A stretch of DNA of 64,000 bases from CAWJFP01 sp963842155 (GCA_963842155.1 CAWJFP010000004.1:1-64000), one strand, 5' to 3'; positions 35,222 to 44,645 are shown, counted from the first letter of the stretch. Made by a program: numbers and translations. The notes: a model not told the origin generated them from the sequence alone.

Positions 35222-36967
35222 CTATCGCCCGCGGCTCACCAGATGGTCGCCGAGCGCGAGCAAATCCATCTCCGTCCTGAGGAAACAGTCGATCGCCTCC
35301 TCGGGCCGGCAGACCACCGGCTCGTTCTCGTTGAACGAGGTATTGAGCAGCATCGGCACGCCGGTGAGCGCCGCGAAATCCGAGATCAGCCGGTAATAGC
35401 GCGGGTTGTCTCCTGCAGTCACGGTCTGCAGCCGGCCCGAGCCGTCGACATGGGTGACGGCCGGGATCTGCGCCCGGCGCTCGGGCCTGATCTGGAAGAC
35501 CTGCATCATGAAGGGCACGTCATCCTCCGTCTCGAACCAGTCCGCCACGGCTTCGCGCAGGATCGAGGGCGCGAAGGGACGGAAGGATTCGCGCCGCTTC
35601 ACCTTGAGATTGAGGATGTCCTTCATGTCGGCGCGGCGCGGATCGCCCAGGATCGAGCGGTTGCCGAGGGCGCGCGGCCCCCATTCCATGCGGCCCTGGA
35701 ACCAGCCGATCACCTTGCCCTCGGCGATGGCCTGGGCGACCCGCTTGCTGAGGGTCTCCTCGTCGGCCGCGAGCTCGATGAGGCAGCCCTTGGCGGCGAT
35801 CTCGTCGGCCTTGCCTTCGAGCGCCCGCGCGTTCGCGGCGCGGTCGAAATGCGGGCCCCAATAAGCGTGCGTCATGCGCTCGCGGCGCGCGCCCGCTCGG
35901 CTCGCCACCAGCAATGCCGCGCCGATCGCGCCGCCCGCGTCGCCCGCTGCGGCCTGGACATAGACGCGCCGGAAGGGCGTCTCGCGATAGAGCCTTCCGT
36001 TCGCCACGGAATTGAAGCCGCAGCCGCCCGCGATGGCGATGCAATCGAGCCCGTGGCGCGCATGGAGCCGGCGATAGAGATGGAAGACGGCGTCCTCGAA
36101 GCGCGCCTGGACCGAGCGGGCGATGTCCTTGTGACGCTGCTCGAGCGGCTCGTCGGGGCGGCGCGCGGGTCCCAGCAGCGCCTCGAGCGCGGGGCTATGC
36201 TGGATGCCCGTCTGCGGAGAGCCGCCGCGCCATTCATAGGCGACGTCCTCCTTGTGATGGCGGAAATACTCGAGCCCCAGGCGAAAGCCGCCGTCCGGCC
36301 GCAGCTCGACGAGCCGCTCCATCTCGGCGCGGAAGCGCGGCTCGCCATAGGGCGCCAACCCCATCACCTTGTACTCGTCGCCATATTGGGGGAAGCCCAG
36401 ATAATGCGTCATCGCCTCGTAGAAGATGCCGAGCGAGTGGGGAAAGCGCACGCGCCCCTCGACCGTCACCTGGTCGCCGTGCGCGATGCCCCAGGCCGCG
36501 CTCGAGAAATCGCCGAAACCGTCGACCGAGACCACCGTCGCCTCGGGAAAGGGCGAGGCGAGGAACGCCGAGGCGAGATGAGCGAGATGATGCTCGACAT
36601 GGTGGAGCTCGCCGTGGAAGGGTTGCTCGGGGAAGCTCCGGGCCAGCATCTCGGCGATGCCGGACCATTCGCGCGCGTCGCGCAGACGGCGCCGCACGAG
36701 GCGCAAGCTCGGCCGGCGCAGAAGCGTGTAGCCGAGCTTATGCCAAAGATTGGCGCGCGGATCGCGGTTGATCGCGACATGCGCCACGTCGCTCAGCGAG
36801 ATGCCGGCCTCGGCCAGGCAATAGCGGATCGCCTCGCTGGGGAAGCCGGCCCAATGCTTGATGCGGCGAAAGCGCTCCTCCTCCGCCGCGGCGACGAGAT
36901 GTCCGTCCTGGAGCAGGCATGCGGCGCTGTCGCCGTGATAGGCATTGAGGCCGAGGACGAACTTCAT
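35222..36967 (-). CDS. Carbamoyltransferase of the NodU/CmcH family
   Basis: 581 residues from ATG at 36967 (MKFVLGLNAYHGDSAACLL). The ASKHA-like N-terminal part has HVEHHLAHLASAF and VVSVDGFGDFSS; IAGGCGFNSVANGRL follows; the C-terminal YrdC-like part has EWGPRALGNRSILGDPR and LLNTSFNENEPVVCR. The family transfers carbamoyl groups from carbamoyl phosphate to sugar or antibiotic hydroxyls, as in Nod factor decoration. Here it probably carbamoylates the exopolysaccharide, which is inferred from context. Confidence 0.93.
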   Translation of the reverse strand: MKFVLGLNAYHGDSAACLLQDGHLVAAAEEERFRRIKHWAGFPSEAIRYCLAEAGISLSDVAHVAINRDPRANLWHKLGYTLLRRPSLRLVRRRLRDAREWSGIAEMLARSFPEQPFHGELHHVEHHLAHLASAFLASPFPEATVVSVDGFGDFSSAAWGIAHGDQVTVEGRVRFPHSLGIFYEAMTHYLGFPQYGDEYKVMGLAPYGEPRFRAEMERLVELRPDGGFRLGLEYFRHHKEDVAYEWRGGSPQTGIQHSPALEALLGPARRPDEPLEQRHKDIARSVQARFEDAVFHLYRRLHARHGLDCIAIAGGCGFNSVANGRLYRETPFRRVYVQAAAGDAGGAIGAALLVASRAGARRERMTHAYWGPHFDRAANARALEGKADEIAAKGCLIELAADEETLSKRVAQAIAEGKVIGWFQGRMEWGPRALGNRSILGDPRRADMKDILNLKVKRRESFRPFAPSILREAVADWFETEDDVPFMMQVFQIRPERRAQIPAVTHVDGSGRLQTVTAGDNPRYYRLISDFAALTGVPMLLNTSFNENEPVVCRPEEAIDCFLRTEMDLLALGDHLVSRGR

Positions 36968-37148
36968 CTGACTTGAGCGATACTCCGATCCCGGCCGCAC
37001 CATATCGGCGGGGCGCACCGGCGGCAACGCCGCCCGAGGGAAGCTTTTCCGGGGCTTCAGCGCTACCATGGCAAGGTTAACGTCGCGTTAGCCCGCGGGA
37101 GCGCCGGCTCGGCAAGCGCTTCTTAACCAGACCGTGGCAATAAGACGT

Positions 37149-38375
37149 ATGCGCATTCTGCTGCACGACTATTCCGGCCATCCCTTCCAAGTCCAGCTCG
37201 CCCGGGCGCTGGCGCGGCGCGGCCATGAGGTCCTGCATCTCCATGCAGCCTTCTTCCAGACGCCCAAGGGCCGGCTGGGACGCGAGGCGGAAGACCCTCC
37301 CGGCTTCGCCATCGAGGGGCTCGAGCTCGGCGAGCCCTTCGCCAAATACCGCTTCCTCAAGCGGCGCGGCCAGGAGATCGCCTATGGCCGTATCCTCGCC
37401 GAGCGCGCCGCGCGCTTCGCGCCCGATCTCCTGCTCTGCGCCAATACCCCGCTCGATCCCTTGGCGCGCATCCAAGGCTGGTGCGCGGAAAATCGCGTGC
37501 CTTTCATTTTCTGGCTGCAGGACATCTACGGCGTCGGCATCGACCGGCTGTTGCGCCGCAAGCTCGGGCCCTTGGGCGCCCTCGTCGGCGCGCATTACCG
37601 CGCGCTCGAGCGGCGCGTCGCGCGGGCGAGCCGGGCGATCGTCACCATCAGCGAGGATTTCCGGCCTATCCTCGAGGGCTGGGGCATCGCACCCGGCCGC
37701 ATCGCCATCATCGAGAATTGGGCGCCCATCGACGAGCTGCCCGCTCTGCCGCGCTCGAACGGCTGGTCGCGCGAGCAGGGACTCGAGGGCCGCATCGCCC
37801 TCCTCTATGCCGGCACCTTGGGCCGAAAGCATGATCCCGCCATGCTTGCCGGCCTCGCCGAGCATTTCCGCGCCGACCCGCGCGTGGTCGTGATCGTGGC
37901 CTCGGAGGGGCCGGCGATGGATTGGCTCGCAAATCGCAAGAGGAAGCTGGTGCTCGACAATCTCCGCCTATTGGGCTTTCAGCCCTATGAGCGGCTGCCG
38001 GAGATGATGGCGGCGGGAGATATCCTGCTCGCCATCCTCGACCCCGAAGCCGGCATTTACTCGGTGCCGAGCAAGGTGCTGAGCTATCTCTGCGCCGGCA
38101 GGCCGCTCATAGCCGCCGTTCCGAAGGCCAATCTGGCGGCGCGGCTCATCGAGCGCGAGAAGGCGGGCATCGTCACCGCACCGGGCGACGTGGCCGGCTT
38201 CGCCGCGGCGGCCGACCGGCTTGTGCAAAATGCGAGTTTGCGGTTGCAATTCGGCAAGAACGGACTGGACTACGCGCAGCGGAGCTTCGATATTGGCCGC
38301 ATCACCGACCGCTTCGAGGCCGTGATCGCCAAGGCGATGCAGAAGGGAGCAGCAGCCTGCCATGGACATGGATAA
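37149..38375 (+). CDS. Glycosyltransferase family 4 protein (WcaI-like)
   Basis: 408 residues. MRILLHDYSGHPFQVQLARA opens a GT-B protein of the kind seen in colanic acid loci. FIFWLQDIYGVGIDRLL, AIVTISEDFRPILEGWGI and IENWAPIDELP form the middle, and LLYAGTLGRKHDP, GDILLAILDPEAG and SVPSKVLSYLCAGRPLIA the donor domain. A GTG at 37134 is a possible earlier start. The 3' end overlaps the epimerase by 14 bases, suggesting a plus-strand operon through hldE. Confidence 0.9.
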   Translation: MRILLHDYSGHPFQVQLARALARRGHEVLHLHAAFFQTPKGRLGREAEDPPGFAIEGLELGEPFAKYRFLKRRGQEIAYGRILAERAARFAPDLLLCANTPLDPLARIQGWCAENRVPFIFWLQDIYGVGIDRLLRRKLGPLGALVGAHYRALERRVARASRAIVTISEDFRPILEGWGIAPGRIAIIENWAPIDELPALPRSNGWSREQGLEGRIALLYAGTLGRKHDPAMLAGLAEHFRADPRVVVIVASEGPAMDWLANRKRKLVLDNLRLLGFQPYERLPEMMAAGDILLAILDPEAGIYSVPSKVLSYLCAGRPLIAAVPKANLAARLIEREKAGIVTAPGDVAGFAAAADRLVQNASLRLQFGKNGLDYAQRSFDIGRITDRFEAVIAKAMQKGAAACHGHG

Positions 38376-39387
38376 GGACGCGACCGTCCTCGTGACGGGC
38401 GCCGGCGGCTTCATCGGCGGACATCTCGTGGCGGACCTCTTGAAGCGCGGCTTCAGCCATGTCCGCGCGGTCGACATCAAGCCCTTCGAGGAGTGGTATC
38501 AGCGCTTTCCCAAGGCGGACAACCGCCAGCTCGACTTGCGCGAGCGCGCGGCCTGCATGGCGGCGGCCAAGGGCGCCGACATCGTCTTCAATCTGGCCGC
38601 CGACATGGGCGGCATGGGTTTCATCGAGACGCACAAGGCGGAATGCATGCTCTCGGTGCTGATCAACACCCATATGCTGCTGGCGGCGCGCGAGGGCGGC
38701 TGCCGACGTTATTTCTTCGCCTCGTCGGCATGCGTCTACGCCGCCGACAAGCAGACCTCGAGCGAGGTCGTGGCGCTCAAGGAGGAGGACGCCTATCCCG
38801 CCATGCCGGAGGATGGCTATGGCTGGGAGAAGCTTTTCAGCGAGCGCATGTGCCGCCACTTCAGCGAGGATTTCGGCCTGGAGACGCGCGTCGTGCGCTA
38901 CCACAACGTCTACGGGCCGCACGGCACCTATGACGGCGGGCGCGAGAAGGCGCCGGCCGCCATCTGCCGCAAGGTGATCGAGGCGCGGCTCTCGGGCCGC
39001 CACGAGATCGAGATCTGGGGCGACGGGCTCCAGACGCGCAGCTTCATGTATATCGACGACGGCATCAAAGGCAGCCACGCCGTCATGGCGAGCGGAATCG
39101 AGGAGCCGATCAATCTCGGCTCGAGCCAGCTCGTCTCGGTGAACCGTCTCGTCGACATCGTCGAGGCCATCGCCGGAGTCAAGCTCACGCGGCGCTACAA
39201 GCTCGACGCGCCCAAGGGCGTGCGCGGGCGCAACAGCGACAATAGCCTCATCCAGCGCTATCTCGGCTGGGAGCCCGGCATCAAGCTGGAGGACGGACTC
39301 GAGCGCACCTATCGCTGGATCCATGACGAGATGACCGCGGCCGAGCCTCGGCGCGCGGTGGGCGGCCGCTTCACGAGAGGCGCATGA
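38362..39387 (+). CDS. NAD-dependent epimerase, GDP-mannose 3,5-epimerase-like
   Basis: 341 residues, extended SDR. GAGGFIGGH is the NAD-binding motif. NLAADMGGMGFIETH, the FASSACVYAADKQ serine region and YGWEK with catalytic Tyr and Lys are highly like plant and bacterial GDP-mannose 3,5-epimerases, which make GDP-L-galactose. Bacterial homologues in polysaccharide loci may use other nucleotide sugars, so the exact reaction is unproven. It overlaps the preceding glycosyltransferase and the following hldE (ATGA). Confidence 0.88.
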   Translation: MDMDKDATVLVTGAGGFIGGHLVADLLKRGFSHVRAVDIKPFEEWYQRFPKADNRQLDLRERAACMAAAKGADIVFNLAADMGGMGFIETHKAECMLSVLINTHMLLAAREGGCRRYFFASSACVYAADKQTSSEVVALKEEDAYPAMPEDGYGWEKLFSERMCRHFSEDFGLETRVVRYHNVYGPHGTYDGGREKAPAAICRKVIEARLSGRHEIEIWGDGLQTRSFMYIDDGIKGSHAVMASGIEEPINLGSSQLVSVNRLVDIVEAIAGVKLTRRYKLDAPKGVRGRNSDNSLIQRYLGWEPGIKLEDGLERTYRWIHDEMTAAEPRRAVGGRFTRGA

Positions 39388-40845
39388 CCGATCGCGCCGC
39401 CCTCCTCGACCATGCCCGGGCGTTCGCGGGCGCGCGGGTGCTTTGCCTGGGCGACCTCATGGTCGACCGCTATGTCTACGGGACGGTCGAGCGCGTCTCG
39501 CCCGAGGCGCCCATCCCGGTGCTGCGCATCGAGCGCGAGAGCGTCATGCTGGGGGGTGCCGGCAATGTCGCGCGCAACATCGCGGCGCTGGGCGCCCGGA
39601 CGCGCTTCCTCGCCGTCGTCGGCGACGACGAGGCGGGGCGCGAGGCCGCTCGCCTGATGGCGCTCGAGACGGGCGTCGAGGCCGAGCTCTTCGCCGAAGC
39701 CGGGCGCAAGACCGGCGTCAAAACGCGCTTCGTCGCCGGCACGCAGCAGCTCCTGCGGACGGACCATGAGACGGTGCAGCCGATCGAGACGGCGAGCGAG
39801 ACCAGCCTCATGGCCGCCCTGAACGCCGCCTTGAGCGAGGCCGCGGTGGTGGTGCTGTCCGATTACGGCAAGGGCACGCTGACGCGCCGCCTGCTCGGCG
39901 AGACGATCGCCGCCGCGCGCGCGGCGGGGCGGCCGGTCATCGTCGATCCCAAGGCGGCCGACTACGGCGTCTATCGCGGCGCCACCGTCGTCACGCCGAA
40001 CCGCGCCGAGCTGGCCGCGGCGACGCGTCTGCCGGTGCGCAGCGACGAGGAGGCGGTCGAGGCGGCGCGCGCGCTGATCGCGGCGCATGGCCTCGGCGCG
40101 GTGCTCGCGACGCGGGGGCGCGAGGGCATGATCCTGGTGACGGCCGACCAGGCCCACCATATTGCCGCCACGGCGCGCGAGGTGTTCGATGTTTCGGGCG
40201 CGGGCGACACGGTCGTGGCGGCGCTCGCGGCGGCGCTCGCGGCAGGGCTGCCGCTCCTCGAGGCGGCCGAGCTCGCCAATCTGGCGGCCGGCATCGTGGT
40301 CGGCAAGGTCGGCACCGCCGTCGCCTCGATCGACGAGCTGATCGCGGCGCTGCAGGCCGAGGAGCATGCGAGCCACGAGGCCAAGATCCAGCCGCTCGCC
40401 CGCGCCCTCGAGCGAATTCGAGCGCTGGCGCCGCCGCCGCCTGCGCATCGGCTTCACCAACGGCTGCTTCGACCTGCTCCATCCCGGCCATGTGGCGCTT
40501 CTCGCGAAGGCGCGCGCCGCCTGCGACCGGCTGGTAGTGGGCCTCAATGCCGACGCCTCGGTCAAGCGCCTCAAAGGGCCCAAGCGCCCGGTGCAGCGCG
40601 AGAGCGACCGCGCCATTCTTCTCGCCTCGCTCGCCTCGGTCGATCTCGTGGTGAGCTTCGCCGAGGATACGCCGATGAAGCTCATCCAGGCGATCAGACC
40701 CGATCTGCTGGTCAAGGGCGCCGATTACGCGGTCGACGAGGTGGTGGGCGCCGCCTTCGTGCAAGGCTATGGCGGGCGGGTGCTGCTGGTCGAGCTCGAG
40801 GAGGGTCACAGCACGACCGCGACCCTTGCCCGCATGGCGCGCTAG
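39384..40845 (+). CDS. hldE: Bifunctional heptose kinase and adenylyltransferase HldE (frameshifted)
   Basis: About 487 residues when repaired. The N-terminal PfkB-type kinase has LGDLMVDRYVYG, LGGAGNVARNIAALGA and FDVSGAGDTVVAALAA; the C-terminal cytidylyltransferase-like domain has FTNGCFDLLHPGHVALL and RPVQRESDRA. It makes ADP-D,D-heptose from heptose-7-phosphate. One extra A at 40415-40416 breaks the frame between the domains; a natural split into two proteins is less likely because the linker alignment continues across it. It ends the plus-strand run and precedes the small peptide gene. Confidence 0.92.
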
Positions 40846-40885
40846 GGGGGGCCGTGAGCGTGCCAGCCGGGTCAAGCCGGTACCA

Positions 40886-40900
40886 TGGTATGGAATTTGC
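40886..40900 (+). promoter_or_regulatory. Sigma54-type -24/-12 promoter element
   Basis: TGGTATGGAATTTGC keeps TGG at -24 and TTGC at -12 with the correct spacing. It lies 75 bases before the ATG of the small twin-arginine peptide at 40976. Confidence 0.55.
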
Positions 40901-40975
40901 TTGAATATCTGCAACAGTTTGGGCCATCCTTTGCCGGCCCGGCAAGGCCGCTCGAGGGGAATTAAGGAGATCGAG

Positions 40976-41200
40976 ATGAACGACATCGAGCAGATCAGCG
41001 CGGAAAAGCGCCTGCAAAGCCGCCGCCAAGCCCTTGCAAAGCTTGGCTTGGCCGCGACCGTGGCTTATGCCACGCCGATCGTCGCCTCGGTCAAGGTCTA
41101 TGCGGGCACGACCGTATCGCCCAGCAAGCATGGGGCGAACACCACGCCCGGCGGCAATTCCGGCGGCCCGTCGGGCTCCGGCGGCAAGGGCAAGAGCTGA
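40976..41200 (+). CDS. Small twin-arginine-type secreted peptide, function unknown
   Basis: 74 residues with a good ribosome site (AAGGAG, 6 bases before ATG). The N-terminal part MNDIEQISAEKRLQ is followed by SRRQALAKLGLAATVAYATP, a Tat-like signal with the RR pair and a moderately hydrophobic core. The mature tail is short, rich in G, S, T, N and P with a K-rich end (SGGPSGSGGKGKS) and no cysteines. It has its own sigma54-type element. It is the only small peptide gene in the locus and so a candidate partner for the PqqD-like protein; that link is inference. Confidence 0.7.
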   Translation: MNDIEQISAEKRLQSRRQALAKLGLAATVAYATPIVASVKVYAGTTVSPSKHGANTTPGGNSGGPSGSGGKGKS

Positions 41201-41317
41201 GCCTGGCCCGGTGGCCGTCGAGGCCGGTCGGGACGACAAGCGGATTTAATGGTTAACCTGTCAGGCTGCTTCGCATTCTGCAAAGCGAGGCGGCCGATTC
41301 GCGATTTGCCTCGGGCA

Positions 41318-41764
41318 TCATAACGCCGCCTCGGGGTCGATGACGCGCTGCAATCGCCCGCTCGCCGCCAATCCGAAACGCAAGAGGAGCGCCCGGCGGC
41401 GCGACCCGTTCATGGCGGCAAGCCGCGGCGACGGACGCAAGATCACCCCCGCATAGGCGTCGGCCACGATCAGGCCGCAGGTGTCCGGCAGAATGCCTTG
41501 CGGGAAGCCTTCCGGCACCGCGAAATAGAAGCTGTCGCAGAACTCGAGATAGTCGGGCCATTTGCGATCGGCGCGAAAATCCGCCTCAGACGTCTTGATC
41601 TCGACGATGACGATCTCGCCTGCCCCGTTCATGCCGATGACGTCGGCGCGCCGGCCGGAGCGCAGCGTGAACTCGGTGAGCGCGCCATAGCCGAGCGCGC
41701 CCAGCGTGCGGCAGATGCCGCGCGCCAGCCGTGGCGCGCCCAAAAGCTCGATGATGTCCGTCAT
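41318..41764 (-). CDS. mmcB: MmcB-family DNA repair protein
   Basis: 148 residues from ATG at 41764 (MTDIIELLGAPRLARGICRT). The restriction-endonuclease-like fold shows GRRADVIGMNGAGEIVIVEI with K in EIKTS, and FRADRKWPDYLEFCDSFYFAV, the signature of the family formerly called DUF319. In Caulobacter MmcB acts in mutagenic DNA damage response. It is not part of the polysaccharide pathway. The longer frame to 41953 has no family support. Confidence 0.85.
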   Translation of the reverse strand: MTDIIELLGAPRLARGICRTLGALGYGALTEFTLRSGRRADVIGMNGAGEIVIVEIKTSEADFRADRKWPDYLEFCDSFYFAVPEGFPQGILPDTCGLIVADAYAGVILRPSPRLAAMNGSRRRALLLRFGLAASGRLQRVIDPEAAL

Positions 41765-42058
41765 GGTCCTGTGCGTCCCTGCGTCCGATCTTAGCAATCC
41801 CGCGCGGGCGAGGCGAGAACAAAACAAGTCCGTGACGCTTTTGCGCGGGAGGGGCAGATCCGGCGCGACCGCTGCGTGGCGCGGTGCGACGGATAGTGGG
41901 CTAATGGTTATGACGCGATCAAATTTGCGCTGCGCTGCGACATCGTCTTGCACACGTCGCGCGCTTCACGAAATCTTGAAGTAAGCTTGCAGCACGGTTG
42001 TCTTACTCTACTTTGAAGGGCGGTCTGCTGCGGGGGGCCGCGTCGACGAAGGGGCGAG

Positions 42059-44338
42059 ATGGCGGGCGTGACCACGGCGGATGCCAAGCTCGGACGCGAC
42101 GCACCCCGCCGGCTTTGGCGGAGCGCGGGAATAGTCTTTGCCTTCCTGCTCATCGTCGCCAACAGCGCCTACTCGCTCGTCATGTTGCGCGGGCTTCAGC
42201 GCGCGGATGGCTCGATTCAGCACACGCAGCAAGTGCTGCTGGGGCTGGAGAACCTCCTCTCGCTCGCGCGCGACGCCCAGGCCGGCCAGCGCGCCTATCT
42301 CGTCAGCGGGAACGAGCAATTCCTGGGGCGCTTTCGCGATTCGGCGCAACGCGTAGCGCCTGCCCTCGCCGCGCTGCGCGGCTTGACGGCGGACGATCCC
42401 GACCAGCAACGCCGGCTCGGCGCCGTGGACCAGCTCATCGGCGACAATCTGAAGACGCTCGACGAGGGCATCGCGCGCCGTGGCGCGGGAGGTGCTGCCA
42501 TCGATCCGGCAGAGCTGGTCGCGGGGCTCGACCGGCTGGACCGCATCCGCGCGGCCATCGGCGATATGCAATCCGAGCAGGAGCGGCTTTACCGCGAGCG
42601 CTCGGCCCTCGCCGAGGACCGCGCCATCGCCGCGCAGGTCATTCTCGCCGTCGCCACGGCGGGCAGCCTCCTGCTGCTCTGGCTCATCTTCCGCTTCATG
42701 GGAGCGGAGGCCCAACGGCGCGAGGAATATATCGAGAGCCGCCGCGTCGAGGCGTCGAGCGCAAACGAATTGCTGCGCACCGAGGTCGCGACCCGCAAGC
42801 AGGCCGAGGAGGAGATCGAGCGCACGCGCGTCTTCCTCGATCTGGTGATCGAGCATGTGCCCGGCATGTTGTTCGTCAAGGACGCGCAGGAGCACCGCTT
42901 CGTCCTCTTCAATCGCGCGGGCGAGGAGCTTCTGGGCTTCAAGCGCAACGAGCTGATCGGCAAGACCGACTATGATCTGTTTCCCAAGGAGCAGGCCGAC
43001 CGCTTCGTCGAGCGCGATCGGGCGGTGCTGACGTCGGGCGCGCTCCAGGTCATTCCCGACGAGTCCATCAGCACGCGGCACAAGGGCCTGCGCAGCTTCG
43101 CGACCAAGATGATGCCGGTCGCCGGCGAGCACGGCCGGCCGCATTATCTGCTTGGCTTTTCCGAGGACATCACCGAGCGCAAGCGATTCGAGGAGCAATT
43201 GCGGCAGGCGCAGAAGCTCGACGCGGTCGCCCAGCTGACCGGCGGCGTGGCCCATGACTTCAACAATCTCCTCGCCATCGTCATCGGCAATGCCGATCTC
43301 CTGCTCGAGGCGGTCAAGGACCATCCGCAGCAGAGCGACCTGGTGAACGCCATCCTCAACGGCGCGCTGCGCGGCGCCGAGCTGACCCACCGCCTGCTCG
43401 CCTTCGCGCGGCGGCAGCCGCTGCAGCCGCAAGTGTTCGATTTGAACGAGCGCGTGCCGGACATGGTCGCGATGCTGCGACGGACATTGGGCGAGACGAT
43501 CCAGATCGCCGTCAAGCTGGGCGAGGGTCTATGGTCGACCCGTGCCGACCCCTCCAAGGTCGAGGATGCGCTCGTCAGCCTCGCCATCAACGCCCGCGAC
43601 GCGATGCCCGAGGGCGGCAAGCTGACCGTCGAGACGGCCAACGTCCATCTCGACGCAAGCCATGGCGCGGAGGCCGGTTCCGGCGATTTCGTCGTGCTCT
43701 CGCTGACCGACACGGGCGCAGGAATGGCGCCCGAGATCGTTGCGCAGGCGACCGAGCCCTTCTTCAGCACCAAGGAGACCGGAGCGGGCACCGGGCTCGG
43801 GCTCAGCATGATCCACGGCTTCGTCAGGCAGTCCGGCGGTCACATGAAGATCCTCAGCGAGGTCGGCTACGGCACCACCGTGGCGCTCTATCTGCCGCGG
43901 GTGGAGTCCGAGAGTGCCGCGCCGCGCGTCGAGCGGCCTCTGTTCGCCGCCATGCCGAGGGGACATGAATCGATCCTGCTGGTCGAGGACAATCCCAATG
44001 TCCGCAAGACGGCCGCGTGGCTGCTGCTCGACCTCGGCTACAAGGTGCGCGAGGCGCCGAGCGGACCGGCCGCGATGTCGATCCTCGCGGGCGCCGAGGA
44101 GTTCGATTTGCTCTTCACCGACATCGTCATGCCCGAAGGGATGAGCGGTTACCAGCTCGCCGAGGCGGCGCGCGCGCTCAGGCCCGGCATGAAGGTGCTT
44201 TACACGACCGGTTATTCGAAGCTCGAGCCGACCGAGGAGGACGACGAGCTCGCCAATACGCAGAACATGATCCGCAAGCCCTACCGCAAGCAGGAGCTGG
44301 CCCAGAAGGTGCGCGCCGCCCTCGAGCTCGGGAGCTGA
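42059..44338 (+). CDS. CHASE3-PAS hybrid sensor histidine kinase
   Basis: 759 residues. Membrane segments at about 24-42 and 192-213 flank a CHASE3 sensor (LLSLARDAQAGQRAYLVSG). A PAS domain follows (about 262-382, with HVPGMLFVKDAQEH and GFSEDITERK), then HisKA with H-box GGVAHDFNNLLAIVIGNADL and the HATPase domain (INARDAMPEGG, GAGTGLGLSMIHGF). A C-terminal receiver (about 640-755) has the acceptor Asp in LLFTDIVMPEGMSG. It is a single-gene unit; its output partner is not adjacent. Confidence 0.93.
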   Translation: MAGVTTADAKLGRDAPRRLWRSAGIVFAFLLIVANSAYSLVMLRGLQRADGSIQHTQQVLLGLENLLSLARDAQAGQRAYLVSGNEQFLGRFRDSAQRVAPALAALRGLTADDPDQQRRLGAVDQLIGDNLKTLDEGIARRGAGGAAIDPAELVAGLDRLDRIRAAIGDMQSEQERLYRERSALAEDRAIAAQVILAVATAGSLLLLWLIFRFMGAEAQRREEYIESRRVEASSANELLRTEVATRKQAEEEIERTRVFLDLVIEHVPGMLFVKDAQEHRFVLFNRAGEELLGFKRNELIGKTDYDLFPKEQADRFVERDRAVLTSGALQVIPDESISTRHKGLRSFATKMMPVAGEHGRPHYLLGFSEDITERKRFEEQLRQAQKLDAVAQLTGGVAHDFNNLLAIVIGNADLLLEAVKDHPQQSDLVNAILNGALRGAELTHRLLAFARRQPLQPQVFDLNERVPDMVAMLRRTLGETIQIAVKLGEGLWSTRADPSKVEDALVSLAINARDAMPEGGKLTVETANVHLDASHGAEAGSGDFVVLSLTDTGAGMAPEIVAQATEPFFSTKETGAGTGLGLSMIHGFVRQSGGHMKILSEVGYGTTVALYLPRVESESAAPRVERPLFAAMPRGHESILLVEDNPNVRKTAAWLLLDLGYKVREAPSGPAAMSILAGAEEFDLLFTDIVMPEGMSGYQLAEAARALRPGMKVLYTTGYSKLEPTEEDDELANTQNMIRKPYRKQELAQKVRAALELGS

Positions 44339-44645
44339 ACGGCGCCCGCGCGCGGCGTGCCATTGCCTCGGAATTGCCGTAGCGCGCGCCTCATCGAGTT
44401 CGGCTTCCAGCAGTCGAAATCCAGCTGACGCCATCTAAGCTCGCTTTCGCCACGAGAATGACAGGTCGGGCCGCGTGGCCCGGCCCATTTTTTGCCCCCT
44501 CCCTCAAGCAGGTCTCCCCCAAGCAGCCGGCAAGGCCGCTCTTATAAGGTTTTTGTAATTGGTTTAAGGCTTTAGTAGCCCTCCGGCCGCACGAGCGCTA
44601 CAAGGCTTTGTGCTATAAATCCGCCCACCCCGAGAGGTGTCGTGG
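44339..44645. other. Intergenic region before the TonB-like gene
   Basis: 307 bases. It holds a probable terminator for the hybrid kinase (44464-44493) and an A/T-rich stretch (about 44541-44575) that could be the promoter of the next gene. No other feature seen. Confidence 0.5.
44464..44493 (+). terminator. Rho-independent terminator
   Basis: CGGGCC-GCGT-GGCCCG (44467-44482) forms a tight hairpin, followed after GCCCA by six T residues (44488-44493). It lies 126 bases after the hybrid kinase stop. Confidence 0.65.

Noticed and set aside
39384..40845. hldE as two separate genes (kinase and adenylyltransferase)
   Set aside because: The second frame has no start with ribosome site at the domain border, and removing one A restores a normal fused HldE.
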